Position numbers and translations under genes: made by a program. The notes beneath the pieces are model-generated. The model was not told the origin of the DNA and made no database searches. It saw nothing but the letters and a program-made list of their open reading frames with translations. From NCBI RefSeq assembly GCF_030505195.1, contig NZ_CP129672.1, positions 434,001-498,000 of the forward strand: a stretch of 64,000 nt of DNA. The letters are read 5' to 3'. Positions 25,274 to 34,634 of this stretch are shown here, piece by piece (positions within the stretch are counted from its first letter, which is position 1; each line of letters starts with the position of its first letter). Source of the stretch: Comamonas testosteroni. GTDB lineage: Bacteria; Pseudomonadota; Gammaproteobacteria; Burkholderiales; Burkholderiaceae_C.

Positions 25274-25584
25274 TACCGACTCGAACGGATTTACTCACAC
25301 AACGCAACAGAGCGAAAACAAGAATTAACTCTCACGACGAACTTTACTTTGAAAAAGCTTCGACGAACTTTGCGATGTGCGACGAACCTTAATGAGAAAA
25401 ACACAACATCACTCTCCATAGAGAGAGGTGCACCAGAGGTATCGATAAAGCTTATAGCTAACCGCAAATACCATGTACTGCCAAGGCTACGAAATTTCTA
25501 TATTTCATTTTCATGACGGCAGAAATTCGTGAACAGCACTGATGGTGTAGGCACGCATTGGCCGATATCTTTCAGGAGCCCTCC
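25274..25584. other. AT-rich intergenic region with short direct repeats
   Basis: No gene is recognised between the IS3 end and the Bug-protein start. The region is clearly richer in A and T than its neighbours. It contains three copies of an 11-base word, CGACGAACTTT at 25335-25345 and 25361-25371 and CGACGAACCTT at 25380-25390. AGGAG before 25585 is the ribosome site of the next gene. Confidence 0.55.
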
Positions 25585-26610
25585 ATGCCCATATCTTCAC
25601 GCACTCGCGGCTGCAAAAATGGCCTCACTAGCCACGTCGGCCTGCTCTCGCTGGCGGTTGCCAGCTCCTTGTGGACCCTGGCCGCGTCGCAGGCGCTGGC
25701 CGCTGGCGTCTATCCAAGCAAACCTGTCAAGCTCATCGTGCCTTTTGCCGCCGGTGGCTCCACCGACATCGTGGCGCGCGTGATTGCCGAAGGCATGCGC
25801 ACCACACTGGGGCAACCGGTGATCGTGGACAACAAGGGCGGCGCTGGGGGGCTGATCGGCAGCGAGGCCATCGCCCATGCAACTCCAGACGGCTACAGCA
25901 TTGGCATGGCTACCGTGAGCACGGCCACCATCAACCCCTTGCTCTACAAACGCGCCAGCAAGATTGAAGGCAAGCTGCTGCCGGTGGCCAATCTGGTGAC
26001 CATGCCTTCGGTCTATATGGCCCACCCCAAGATGGGCGTGAACAACTTCAACGACTTCCTCGCCAAGATCAAGGCACAGCCCGGCACCTACAGTGCCGGA
26101 GTACCGGGACTGGGAACGCTGGGACATCTGATGGTTGCCTCGTTCAACGAAACCATGAAGACCCAGATCCAGATCGTGCCCTATCGCGGTAACGGCCCTG
26201 CACTCAATGACGCCCTTGCCGGCATGGTCCAGATCATGACCGACCAGTTGCCCTCGGCAATGCCACAGATCAAGGGTGGCAAGCTGCTGCCTTTGGTGAT
26301 CGCCTCACATGGCCGCTCGCCCGAGCTGCCCAATGTGCCGACATTCAAGGAGCTGGGCTACGACGAACTCAACGAACTGGGCATCAGTTGGTTCGGTCTG
26401 GTCGTCCCCAGCAACACACCGGCCCCCATCGTGAAGCAGTTGCAGGATGCAGCGGTCAAAGCCGTCCATCTGCCCGAGGTGCAAAAGCATCTGAAGAATC
26501 TGGGTGCTACGGCGACCGAGACGGCGCCCTCCCAGTTCCCGGCCCAGATCGCCGCCGAACTCAAGCGCAACAAGGCCCTGCTCGACAAGGCCGGCGTCAA
26601 GCCCGAATAA
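25585..26610 (+). CDS. Bug-family tripartite tricarboxylate transporter solute-binding protein
   Basis: A 341-residue periplasmic protein with a signal peptide (LLSLAVASSLWTLAASQALA). It has the Bug signature YPSKPVKLIVPFAAGGSTDI, VDNKGGAGGLIGSEAIAHA and a mid-chain PYRGNGPALNDALAGMVQIM. ATG 25585 has AGGAG at 25573-25577; an earlier in-frame start at 25558 is weaker. No TctA/TctB membrane genes are adjacent, which is common for Bug proteins in Comamonadaceae. The M20 hydrolase downstream suggests that the bound ligand is its substrate or a related acylated amino acid; that is inference. Confidence 0.92.
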   Translation: MPISSRTRGCKNGLTSHVGLLSLAVASSLWTLAASQALAAGVYPSKPVKLIVPFAAGGSTDIVARVIAEGMRTTLGQPVIVDNKGGAGGLIGSEAIAHATPDGYSIGMATVSTATINPLLYKRASKIEGKLLPVANLVTMPSVYMAHPKMGVNNFNDFLAKIKAQPGTYSAGVPGLGTLGHLMVASFNETMKTQIQIVPYRGNGPALNDALAGMVQIMTDQLPSAMPQIKGGKLLPLVIASHGRSPELPNVPTFKELGYDELNELGISWFGLVVPSNTPAPIVKQLQDAAVKAVHLPEVQKHLKNLGATATETAPSQFPAQIAAELKRNKALLDKAGVKPE

Positions 26611-26700
26611 GAGCCTGCCCTGCAACCTGCGCTCGCTGTAATCGGCCGGTTGCTTCCTCATGCCCTATCTTCTTCACCACAGCTCAAGGACCCTTTTGCC

Positions 26701-28128
26701 ATGCAAGCGATGAGCGCCCTGCAGAATTTCTTTCAACGTGAGACACCGCGCATGACGGCACTGGCCGACCAGATCTGGTCTCTGGCCGAGCTGCGCTATG
26801 CCGAGAACGCTTCGGTCCAGCTCCACATTAATGCACTGCAGCAGGCTGGATTCCGCATCACGCGCGATGTGGCTGGCATCCCCACCGCCTTCATGGCCGA
26901 ATGGGGTGATACCGGCCCGGTCATTGCCTTGCTGGGTGAATACGACGCCCTATCAGGCCTGAACCAGCAAAGCGGTGCACTGGTGTGCACCCCGTCCACC
27001 GACAGCCCTGGTCTGGCCGGCCACGGCTGCGGCCATCATCTGCTGGGCACTTCGGCGCACTTTGCCGCTACTGCTCTGCAACAGCACCTGAAAAGCACCG
27101 GAACGAATGGACGCGTGCGCTATTACGGCTGTCCGGCCGAGGAAGGCGGCTCCGGCAAGACATTCATGGCTCGCGCCGGTGTGTTCGATGATGTGGATGC
27201 AGCACTGACCTGGCACCCAGCCAGCTACACCGGCCTGTTCAGCCAGAGCACGCTGGCCAATATTCAGGCGAAGTTTGTCTTCCATGGCAAGGCATCGCAT
27301 GCCGCGCACTCTCCCCACCTGGGCCGCAGCGCCTTGGATGCAGTGGAGCTGATGAACGTAGGGGTGAACTATTTGCGCGAGCACATGCCCTCGGACGCCC
27401 GCGTGCACTACGCCATCACCGATAGCGGTGGTCTGTCGCCCAATGTCGTGCAGGCGCGCGCCGAAGTGCTGTATCTGGTGCGGGCAGCACGCAACCACGA
27501 AGCCACCGAACTCTATGAACGCGTTCAGAACGTGGCGCGTGGCGCCGCGCTGATGACGGACTGCAAACTCGAAATCATCTTCGACAAGGCCTGCTCCAAT
27601 CTGCTGCAAAACAGCACTCTGAACAGCGTGATGCATGCGCAGATGCAGGCACTGGGACAGTTGCAAGCCGATGCACAGGCGCATGCTGTTGCCGGCCAGT
27701 TCCAGGCCACGCTGGACCAAAACGATGTCGATGCCGTCAGCCGCCCTTTGGCGAGCGTGCTGCGCGGCAAGGTGCCGGCCATTTTTGAAGGTTTGACGCC
27801 CTACGACCCGAACGCCAGAGACATCATGTTCGGCTCCACCGACGTGGCCGATGTGAGCTGGATTACGCCCACGGTTCAGGCCTGGGTGGCCTGCTATGCT
27901 TTCGGCACGCCGCTGCACTCCTGGCAGATGGTGTCGCAAGGGCAGTCCGGCCTGGCTCACACCGGCATGGTGCACGCCGCAAAAATTCTGACTGCCACCG
28001 CCGTGGAGTTGTTCGCCCAGCCCGAGTTGCTGGAACGAGCCAAGGAAGAACTACTGCAACGCCGCGAGGGCAAGCCCTATGTATGCCCCATTCCTGCAGA
28101 GGTAGCACTGCCCTTTTTGCGAAAGTAA
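26701..28128 (+). CDS. M20-family amidohydrolase, AbgB-like
   Basis: A 475-residue cytoplasmic metal-dependent hydrolase. Metal-binding segments are LLGEYDALSGLNQQSGA, GHGCGHHLLGTSAHFAA and CPAEEGGSGKTFMARAG; the dimerisation domain starts KFVFHGKASHAAHSPHLG. The layout matches the B subunit of p-aminobenzoyl-glutamate hydrolase and related N-acyl amino acid amidohydrolases. The start at 26701 follows a long spacer; an in-frame start at 26650 is less likely. It is 90 bases from the Bug gene and probably co-transcribed with it. Confidence 0.88.
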   Translation: MQAMSALQNFFQRETPRMTALADQIWSLAELRYAENASVQLHINALQQAGFRITRDVAGIPTAFMAEWGDTGPVIALLGEYDALSGLNQQSGALVCTPSTDSPGLAGHGCGHHLLGTSAHFAATALQQHLKSTGTNGRVRYYGCPAEEGGSGKTFMARAGVFDDVDAALTWHPASYTGLFSQSTLANIQAKFVFHGKASHAAHSPHLGRSALDAVELMNVGVNYLREHMPSDARVHYAITDSGGLSPNVVQARAEVLYLVRAARNHEATELYERVQNVARGAALMTDCKLEIIFDKACSNLLQNSTLNSVMHAQMQALGQLQADAQAHAVAGQFQATLDQNDVDAVSRPLASVLRGKVPAIFEGLTPYDPNARDIMFGSTDVADVSWITPTVQAWVACYAFGTPLHSWQMVSQGQSGLAHTGMVHAAKILTATAVELFAQPELLERAKEELLQRREGKPYVCPIPAEVALPFLRK

Positions 28129-28344
28129 GTTGGCAACGGCTCCCTCCGCTAAAAGGAATTTCGGCAACTTCAAAGTAAAAGTCCCTGAAAACGCCCGCCA
28201 CGATTAAGGGTTCGCAATGCGCGCCAGCTTGCTCTGCCTCAAAGCGACAGCAGTCAAAGCTTGATGCAGCACAAGCCTCCAGCCAGGCCCAGCGGCCATA
28301 GTGAGACATACCGCAAGACTGCGGAAACTAAACAGGGAGGAACC

Positions 28345-28488
28345 ATGAAGCTGATGATCGATCTCTTTTCCACCGACTACGGACTGATGAGCCTGGCCGT
28401 GATTTTGCTGATCATCGTCATGGCCGCTTTCTTTACCCGCCTCTTCCTTGGCAAGATGAAGAACGTTGCAAACACCCCGCTCGAATAG
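28345..28488 (+). CDS. DUF3149-type small membrane protein
   Basis: A 47-residue peptide with a single membrane helix (LMSLAVILLIIVMAAFFTRLF) after a short conserved start MKLMIDLFSTDYGLM. The sequence fits the small DUF3149 family of betaproteobacteria. A strong GGAGGAACC ribosome site precedes ATG 28345. The function is unknown. A terminator-like hairpin follows 140 bases downstream. Confidence 0.82.
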   Translation: MKLMIDLFSTDYGLMSLAVILLIIVMAAFFTRLFLGKMKNVANTPLE

Positions 28489-28629
28489 TCCCGAGCTTCG
28501 CTGCATGCTGCGTAGGTACTGCCGTGAGTTGCTGGCGGGATAACTTGGATTGAACGCAAAAAGCCGATGAGTTCGCTACTCCCCGGCAATTTATATATCC
28601 AGGACGAATGAGTCAGTGCAAGCTCTCTC

Positions 28630-28653
28630 AGCCCCTCTTGCAGGGGCTTTTTT
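28630..28653 (+). terminator. Rho-independent terminator
   Basis: AGCCCC (28630-28635) pairs with GGGGCT (28643-28648) around a 7-base loop, followed by six T residues in all. It closes the DUF3149 transcript. An AT-rich TATATA at about 28593 leaves room for a short separate RNA ending here, but I see no convincing promoter. Confidence 0.75.
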
Positions 28654-28940
28654 CTTGCCAGGATTTTCTGCGGATAGATGTCGAAGACTTGACTATTGTG
28701 TTTCAAGGCATTCTTGAATCTTTAAACGTCAGGAAGCAAGAGTCGACCAAGAGTGCTCGGGGCATTTACTTGCCGAAGAAAATCCAGCTGCAGTGAAGCG
28801 CGCGCCACAGGTCCACCCCAACACTTCGGGTTCAGCGCCACAATCCGCCTTGCCAGCGGCAAACACCACGTTGGCCACATAGAGACCGACAGCCAGGAAT
28901 ACCTGTACGCCAGGGCACAAGCAGGAAGAAAGCGCCAAGG
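28654..28940. other. Intergenic region, nothing recognised
   Basis: The stretch between the terminator and the end of the EAL-protein gene has short open frames on both strands. None has a ribosome site or recognisable protein character. Confidence 0.5.
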
Positions 28941-31337
28941 TCAAGCGCATGTATGCCGGTCCCTGTCTCGCACACCATGTCTTGAGGAGCTGCTTACTGC
29001 AGGGAGGACAGCCGCTACTGATTGTTCCGCACCGAACGCGGCAGCACCCCGTGAATCAAAAGAGAGTTCGACCGATGGCGCCATCAACTGGGTGCGACTT
29101 TCTGCGTCTGTATCGAGGCAATGCGCCTGAAGCCATTCCAGGAGAGCGCTCTTGTTCATGGGCCTCGCTATGTGATAGCCCTGTCCTTCATAACAATCCA
29201 TGGCGAGCAATGCCTGGCACACAGTGGCGTCCTCGATTCCTTCGGCGAGCACGCTCAGCCCGAGCTTGCGACCCAGTTGAACGACCATTTCCGCTATCCG
29301 TGCGCCGTCCGGTTCGCTAAGCTGACACACAAAGGAACGGTCAATCTTGATCCGATCCAGAGGAAGCTGCTCCAGATAGCTCAGCGAAGAGTACCCGGTA
29401 CCGAAATCATCGATGGCGATGGAGACGCCCTCTGCCCTCAGCGCCGACAGCGTTGATTTCAGCAAATCCGTGGGAAGCGCCGCCACTGATTCGGTGATCT
29501 CCAGCTCAAGGAGATCCCCTCGCAAACCACTGCTGGCGAGCGCTGCGCAGACGATCTCAAGGAATCCAGGGTCCTGAAGCTGCACCGTCGAGACATTGAC
29601 GGCGATGCGCTGAGGCGCGACTCCTGCATCCAGCAATTCGCGCATCGCTGCACATGCGGCCATGAGCACCCATTGGCCAAGGGCCACAATCAGACCCGAA
29701 TGCTCGGCAACAGGGATGAACTTGTCCGGAGGCACGAATCGGCCATCCTCCGTACGCCATCGCAGAAGCGCCTCAATTCCAACGACGCTACGCGTCACCA
29801 GGTTGAGCTGAGGCTGATATACCAGAAACAGTTCCCGGTTCTCGATCGCCTCTCTGAGTTCGGACAGCAACAATGCCCTGGATCGCGCCTCGACTCCCAT
29901 CTGATCGGAGTACCGCAGCACCTGACCGCGGTGATCTCGCTTCGCACGCTTGAGTGCAATCGTGGCATCCTTGACCAAGTCCGCCCCTGCTCGAAACTCT
30001 TGAGGCAAAAGCACATAGCCACAGGTGAGCGAGACCTTGTAAGGAGCCCCATCAATACTCAGCGGTTGGCGCACGCACTCCAGCAGACGCCTGGGCTGCA
30101 CCTGTCCAATATCCCCCAATACCCCGAAGGTGTCCGCACCCAGCCTGGCCAACAGCACATCGCCTGGCAGCACATCTTCAAGACAGCGAGCAACGCGCTT
30201 CAGAAGACGGTCCCCGAACAGATGCCCCATCAGGTCGTTCGTGGCACTGAAATCGTCAATGTCGATCAGCGCCAGAATGTAGTCGTGCAAGCCCTGTCTT
30301 GCACATTCATCGACTGCCTCGACGAAATGGGCGCGATTGGGAAGATTCACCAGAGGATCATGATAGGCACTCTCTTTCAGGCGCCCGAGCAAACCGCGGT
30401 TATGCAGCAATGTGCTCAGGTTGGCACAGAAGACATCCAGCAGTTGCGGATGCAGCACGGCATGGTGCCTGGGCACATCGATAAACACCACGAAGTTCTG
30501 TCCATCATCGTGGCCGATATGCAGTGCCAGCCCGCCAGTCTCGCCGTAGACATTGCAGCTGCCTTCAACGGCCTTTCTTAGCAAGCCTAGTTCCGATGTC
30601 TGCGGCAACAACTCCAGAGGACGCCCAATCAGCTCGGAGAATCGGCCCGTTGCCGCCTGCACGAAGTAGCAGCCGTCGGGATTGGCCACCTCCTGAGCAC
30701 ACACCACACCTACTTGCGCAACCTTCAGCAAAGTTGCCAGCTGTGTCAGTACGCCGGATGCGAATTCGTAGCAATCCTTGATCTCCAGCAGAGATGCACT
30801 GGATCGCAGAACATGCTCCAGGCCGCCTCGGCTTGTGTCCGCCGCGCACAGCTGTTTATAGGAGCGAACTGCCGTGGCAACGATGACGTGCAACCGATCC
30901 GCAGTCAGTTCCGCTCTAGTTCTGTAATCACTGATGTCATTTTCAATCAGTGCATCGAGCCCGGGCTCCTGCCCCGGTTGGCCGGACAGAAGAATGATGC
31001 GGGTATTGTGCAGGGCCGCAGCATGGCGTATGGAATGCACCAGATCGATTCTCACGCCCGCCCGCTCCATCGCAAGGTCGAGTATGACCACGGCCAGGTC
31101 GGTTTCGCTCAGAAGCAGCTGTCTTGCCTCGTCGCCAGAAAACGCATTCAAAAACAGCAGCGGGCGCTCGAACAGCATCTGCGCATCCAAAGAGGAACAG
31201 CTTGCCGCGTGAACCTCTGGATCTGCGCTCACAATGAGGATGCGCCACCTTGGTCCAAAGGCCGAGTCTGCGCTTGGCATTGCATCGGCGGAGACCAGGC
31301 GCGACTGATCCCCCCTTGGAGCTGGCTCAGGTCTCAT
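28941..31337 (-). CDS. Receiver-DUF3369-GGDEF-EAL cyclic-di-GMP protein
   Basis: A 798-residue cytoplasmic protein. About residues 30-150 form a receiver-like domain (VVILDLAMER). A DUF3369 sensor-like part begins YRTRAELTADRL. The GGDEF domain is degenerate (RLGADTFGVL in place of GGDEF), so it should not make c-di-GMP. The EAL domain keeps IEALLRW, LELEITES, IDDFGTGYSSL and LAEGIED, so phosphodiesterase activity is likely. The start at 31337 (MRPEPAPRG) overlaps the stop of the upstream cyclase gene by 11 bases. It probably removes the signal made by that cyclase. Confidence 0.88.
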   Translation of the reverse strand: MRPEPAPRGDQSRLVSADAMPSADSAFGPRWRILIVSADPEVHAASCSSLDAQMLFERPLLFLNAFSGDEARQLLLSETDLAVVILDLAMERAGVRIDLVHSIRHAAALHNTRIILLSGQPGQEPGLDALIENDISDYRTRAELTADRLHVIVATAVRSYKQLCAADTSRGGLEHVLRSSASLLEIKDCYEFASGVLTQLATLLKVAQVGVVCAQEVANPDGCYFVQAATGRFSELIGRPLELLPQTSELGLLRKAVEGSCNVYGETGGLALHIGHDDGQNFVVFIDVPRHHAVLHPQLLDVFCANLSTLLHNRGLLGRLKESAYHDPLVNLPNRAHFVEAVDECARQGLHDYILALIDIDDFSATNDLMGHLFGDRLLKRVARCLEDVLPGDVLLARLGADTFGVLGDIGQVQPRRLLECVRQPLSIDGAPYKVSLTCGYVLLPQEFRAGADLVKDATIALKRAKRDHRGQVLRYSDQMGVEARSRALLLSELREAIENRELFLVYQPQLNLVTRSVVGIEALLRWRTEDGRFVPPDKFIPVAEHSGLIVALGQWVLMAACAAMRELLDAGVAPQRIAVNVSTVQLQDPGFLEIVCAALASSGLRGDLLELEITESVAALPTDLLKSTLSALRAEGVSIAIDDFGTGYSSLSYLEQLPLDRIKIDRSFVCQLSEPDGARIAEMVVQLGRKLGLSVLAEGIEDATVCQALLAMDCYEGQGYHIARPMNKSALLEWLQAHCLDTDAESRTQLMAPSVELSFDSRGAAAFGAEQSVAAVLPAVSSSSRHGVRDRDRHTCA

Positions 31338-32088
31338 GCTCGAGAGACTGCAAAAAACACGACGAGAGGCAGACCTGGTTGCGTCCGCCACGCTTTGCGA
31401 CATAAAGCGCTTCGTCAGCGAAGCCATACGCGCTGTCGAAATCGCCGCCCGGGGGTGCCCAACTCACGCCAAAGCTGGCAGTGACAGCACTTCCATCGGG
31501 CAGATCGAAATCGCAGATCTCAATCGCACGCCGGAGATCCTGTGCAAGTCTTTCGGAAACGTCCGCACTCTGACGAGGTAGCACAACAGTGAACTCCTCA
31601 CCACCGACCCGGCCGATCTGCGCTGAGGAAGGCACCACTGCCTGAAGACAGGCAACAACGCCGAGGATGACCTTGTCACCCGTCGGATGACCAAAACTGT
31701 CGTTGATTCTCTTGAAGTGATCGATATCCAGCACGATCAGTGAAAGATCATCATGCACAAAGTACCGGTTCACCAGTTCAATGACGGCAGCCCGGTTCAG
31801 GACACCCGTCAGCGTGTCGTGAGTAGCCCGATGTTCAAGCTCTGCCGCCAGATCCTGAAGCCGGGAATTCAACTGATTCATCTCCAGTTCCGCGCGATCG
31901 CTGCGGCGCACCAGTCGGCGTGTTTCTCGCAACAGCCGTTCGTATGCAAGAAGCAGGTCACTCAAAGCCTGTCTGCATTGAGATGGCGCTGTGCAGGCGC
32001 AGCCGGTATGTGCCGCTCGCGCAGTCAACAGCGCCTGGTTCTCTGCTTCAAACAGATCTGGCGCCGCTGAAGTGCCAGGGCTGTCCAT
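31327..32088 (-). CDS. siaD: SiaD-type diguanylate cyclase (GGDEF)
   Basis: A 253-residue soluble protein. An N-terminal helical region of about 85 residues is probably coiled coil (LLLAYERLLRETRRLVRRSD). The GGDEF domain has HDTLTGVLNRAAVIE, LIVLDIDHFKRINDSFGH and the intact active site RVGGEEF. No RxxD inhibitory site lies five residues before GGEEF. Family knowledge: SiaD in Pseudomonas aeruginosa is switched on by unphosphorylated SiaC. It directly abuts the siaC gene (ATG at 32088, stop ending at 32089), which supports that assignment. Confidence 0.85.
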   Translation of the reverse strand: MDSPGTSAAPDLFEAENQALLTARAAHTGCACTAPSQCRQALSDLLLAYERLLRETRRLVRRSDRAELEMNQLNSRLQDLAAELEHRATHDTLTGVLNRAAVIELVNRYFVHDDLSLIVLDIDHFKRINDSFGHPTGDKVILGVVACLQAVVPSSAQIGRVGGEEFTVVLPRQSADVSERLAQDLRRAIEICDFDLPDGSAVTASFGVSWAPPGGDFDSAYGFADEALYVAKRGGRNQVCLSSCFLQSLEHET

Positions 32089-32478
32089 TCAGGTTGCTCC
32101 AACTGGATGGGCGACAAACTCGAGAGCGGGAAAATCCTCGCTCAGCTCCTGCCCGAACTCAAGAATCGTGTCGTCTTCTTCATCGTGATACCAGTTGAGC
32201 ACCACGTGATTACCGGCCTCTGCGCAGTTGCTCAAAGCCTCTATCAAATTGAAGAGCATTTTGGTGCTGGAGCTGTTGAAATACGCCAGCGCAATATTCA
32301 CTTCGATCTTTGTCTCTATCTGTGCGGACAGGTAGTCCTTGAGCCGAGAAATGATGTCGCTGTAGAAAGCTGCAGCATTTTCCGGATAGGACTCGCCGCG
32401 CATGCTCAAGGTATGCGTATCAAAAATGAAATCCACCTCGGGAGAGCTGGGGGTTGGGGCAATGTAGAGGTTTTCCAT
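32089..32478 (-). CDS. siaC: SiaC-family regulatory phosphoprotein (DUF1987)
   Basis: A 129-residue protein: MENLYIAPTPSSPEVDF, then SMRGESYPENAAAFYSDII and ALAYFNSSSTKMLFNLIEAL, the conserved segment with the phosphorylatable Thr. Family knowledge: SiaB phosphorylates SiaC, the SiaA phosphatase reverses this, and dephospho-SiaC activates the cyclase SiaD. The gene sits between siaB and siaD, in the same order as the Pseudomonas siaABCD operon. Confidence 0.88.
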   Translation of the reverse strand: MENLYIAPTPSSPEVDFIFDTHTLSMRGESYPENAAAFYSDIISRLKDYLSAQIETKIEVNIALAYFNSSSTKMLFNLIEALSNCAEAGNHVVLNWYHDEEDDTILEFGQELSEDFPALEFVAHPVGAT

Positions 32479-32512
32479 CAGTTTTCTTTATTCGTTGACG
32501 GTCTCGCTGTGC

Positions 32513-33079
32513 CTATATGGCTGCCTTCAGGTAGAAGACAGGCGAGTCGCCAGACTCCGCGTCGAAGTCGAACTCCAACGGCTCCCTGGCATCCCGGGCA
32601 ACGGTCAAGAACCCCATGCCCGCACCCTTGCTTCCCTCAGGCGTCTCCTCGCGAAGTGTCTGTCGATATGCTTGCTTGATCTCTTCAAGCGTCATGCTCC
32701 GCAGTGCATTCAGTTTCACCCGCAGCGCTTCGGCCATCAGTGGCTCGATAGGATTGGCGCAAAGCAGCAAAAAGCTGCCGTCCTCCTCTCGACGAATGCA
32801 GACCGAGCCATGACGTAGCTCCCCGTTGTTCAGACTGGAGGGAGTCAGCGAATCAGCTGAGTAGTGAATGATGTTCTGCGCCATCTCCACGAACGAGGAA
32901 AACAGCTTGCGTCGGGTTGGAGCGGCAACCCCGGCAACTTCAAGCTGCAACTTCACTGCATCGGCCATGGCCGCAACGATGTGCTGCGAGAAATACCCGA
33001 CGTAGTAGAAAATGACTTGGTGCTGACGCGCCAAATTGAAGAAGGATCCGTACTTCTCGGCAATCATGGGGGAAGGCAT
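32513..33079 (-). CDS. siaB: SiaB-family protein kinase
   Basis: A 188-residue protein of the SiaB/DUF6272 family, with KYGSFFNLARQHQVIFYYVG, SSFVEMAQNIIHYSAD and GSKGAGMGFLTVARDA. The N-x-x-H motif and the late G-x-G-x-G segment fit a GHKL-like ATP fold. It is predicted to phosphorylate the SiaC protein encoded 34 bases downstream. The start at 33079 is 15 bases from the stop of the phosphatase gene. Confidence 0.86.
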   Translation of the reverse strand: MPSPMIAEKYGSFFNLARQHQVIFYYVGYFSQHIVAAMADAVKLQLEVAGVAAPTRRKLFSSFVEMAQNIIHYSADSLTPSSLNNGELRHGSVCIRREEDGSFLLLCANPIEPLMAEALRVKLNALRSMTLEEIKQAYRQTLREETPEGSKGAGMGFLTVARDAREPLEFDFDAESGDSPVFYLKAAI

Positions 33080-33094
33080 ATATGGGCCTGGAGA

Positions 33095-34327
33095 CTAGGT
33101 ACGAAAACAGAAAAAAGTCAGATCGTCGCGGCGGTGGTGTTCACCTTGCCAGACGCGCAGAGATTCGAGCAAGGCCATATTGATCTCTGAAGGAGACTTC
33201 TGTCGATGCTCAAGCAGTGATTCCCGCACCCGGCGCTTGCCAAGAGCGATACCGCGTGGCCCGCCGATCTGGTCAATCAGTCCATCGGTGCTCACAAAGA
33301 CAAGCGTGCCGCGGGGAAGACTTACCTCCTGGTTGAGCCAGGCAAAATCGATCTCGCTGTCGACATAGCCGACTCCCTTGCGCTGTCCCTCCAGCATCTC
33401 AACAGTGTCCGCATCAGGGCGCAGCAGGAACATGGACAGCCGTGCGCCCGCGAAAGTCAAGCGCCCGTTCACGGGCTCAAACCAGAAGCAGGCCGCATCC
33501 ATGCCGTCGTCCGAGCCCGGTGTTGCGTCCTGACCGTCGACTTGACCCAGCATCTGCTTGATGCTGCGATTGACATGACCCAGCAGACTGGCCGGATCGC
33601 GGGACCCGTTCTGCTCTATCGCCTGGTTGAGGCTGGTCGACGCAATCAAGGTCATGAAAGCACCTGGCACGCCATGCCCCGTGCAATCAGCCACGGTCGC
33701 AAACCAGCCATCGGTGTCGGTGCTGAACTGGTAGAAATCGCCACCGACAATGTCACGTGGCTCCCACACCAGATGTGCTTCGGGACAGGCTCTTGCGAGC
33801 GCATCCAGGGAGCTGCGAAGTGTCGACTGCTGAATCACGCTGGCATATTCGATGCTGTGCATGATTTGGCGATTGCGCGAAGCCTGCATATCCGCCACTA
33901 CCCGCATGAGCTGGAGCCCGTTGCCTGTTCCGGCAAACACACCATCTCGGGTAACGATAAAGCCGTCGGACAGCGCTTTTTCGCCGTACTCCACTGTTTT
34001 GAAAGTCAGCGCCTCGATGTCCAAAGCTGCATCCACGATCAGCGGTTCTTTGTCCATGAACGCGATACAGCTCTTGCGACCATAAAGCTCCATGCGGAAC
34101 TGCTTGCTCATCTGCGACAGGAAGATGTTGCGATTGATGAGTCCGATGGGCTGTTTTCCCTCAACGACAGGCAGGCTGACAAGGTCACGGTAGCGGTTGA
34201 AAACCTCCATGACTTTCTCATTCGTGTCATCAGTCGTCATGCACGGAGCCTCGGTGCAGAGATCGGCAGCACTCGGTGGGCGAAAGCGTGGCCGGAAGTC
34301 GCTCAAATACTCGGGGATTTCAGGCAT
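33095..34327 (-). CDS. CBS-domain PP2C/SpoIIE phosphatase, SiaA counterpart
   Basis: A 410-residue protein with no membrane segment. The N-terminal half looks like a CBS-domain pair (LVSLPVVEGKQPIGLINRNI, later DGFIVTRDGVFAGTG). The C-terminal half is a PP2C/SpoIIE phosphatase with WEPRDIVGGDFYQF, ADCTGHGVPGAFMT, a late ACFWFEPVNG and FVSTDGLIDQIGG. By position it replaces SiaA. The Pseudomonas SiaA is a membrane sensor with HAMP and PP2C domains, so here the input is probably a cytoplasmic nucleotide-like ligand. It is the first gene of the unit. Confidence 0.85.
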   Translation of the reverse strand: MPEIPEYLSDFRPRFRPPSAADLCTEAPCMTTDDTNEKVMEVFNRYRDLVSLPVVEGKQPIGLINRNIFLSQMSKQFRMELYGRKSCIAFMDKEPLIVDAALDIEALTFKTVEYGEKALSDGFIVTRDGVFAGTGNGLQLMRVVADMQASRNRQIMHSIEYASVIQQSTLRSSLDALARACPEAHLVWEPRDIVGGDFYQFSTDTDGWFATVADCTGHGVPGAFMTLIASTSLNQAIEQNGSRDPASLLGHVNRSIKQMLGQVDGQDATPGSDDGMDAACFWFEPVNGRLTFAGARLSMFLLRPDADTVEMLEGQRKGVGYVDSEIDFAWLNQEVSLPRGTLVFVSTDGLIDQIGGPRGIALGKRRVRESLLEHRQKSPSEINMALLESLRVWQGEHHRRDDLTFFCFRT

Positions 34328-34634
34328 GCAGCATCGCCATAGGAATCATTGTGAGTAAATGTTACGCAAGCTATATGGCAATTTCATGACAAAGCAATAG
34401 TGAAGCCATTTCACTGACACATTCAACAGTTCACAGGAACGAAACGGCCTCCTGCAGCCTCTGTGGAGTTTCAGCAAAGACGCTTTACAGCGCAGGTTGA
34501 GTGCACACGTAATCAAAAGAGATTCCAGCCTTGAACGCTGCATCGAAGCATCCTGCTTGTGACTGGAATCAGCGCCACGTCACTTCCGTTCCCCTGCACC
34601 CTGTTCTAGGCGGTATCGTCATCGCCACCCTTGT
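34328..34634. other. Intergenic region upstream of the sia-like genes
   Basis: No gene is recognised. The A/T-rich part at 34340-34420 is the likely promoter region of the minus-strand sia-like operon. No regulator site is identified. Confidence 0.5.
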
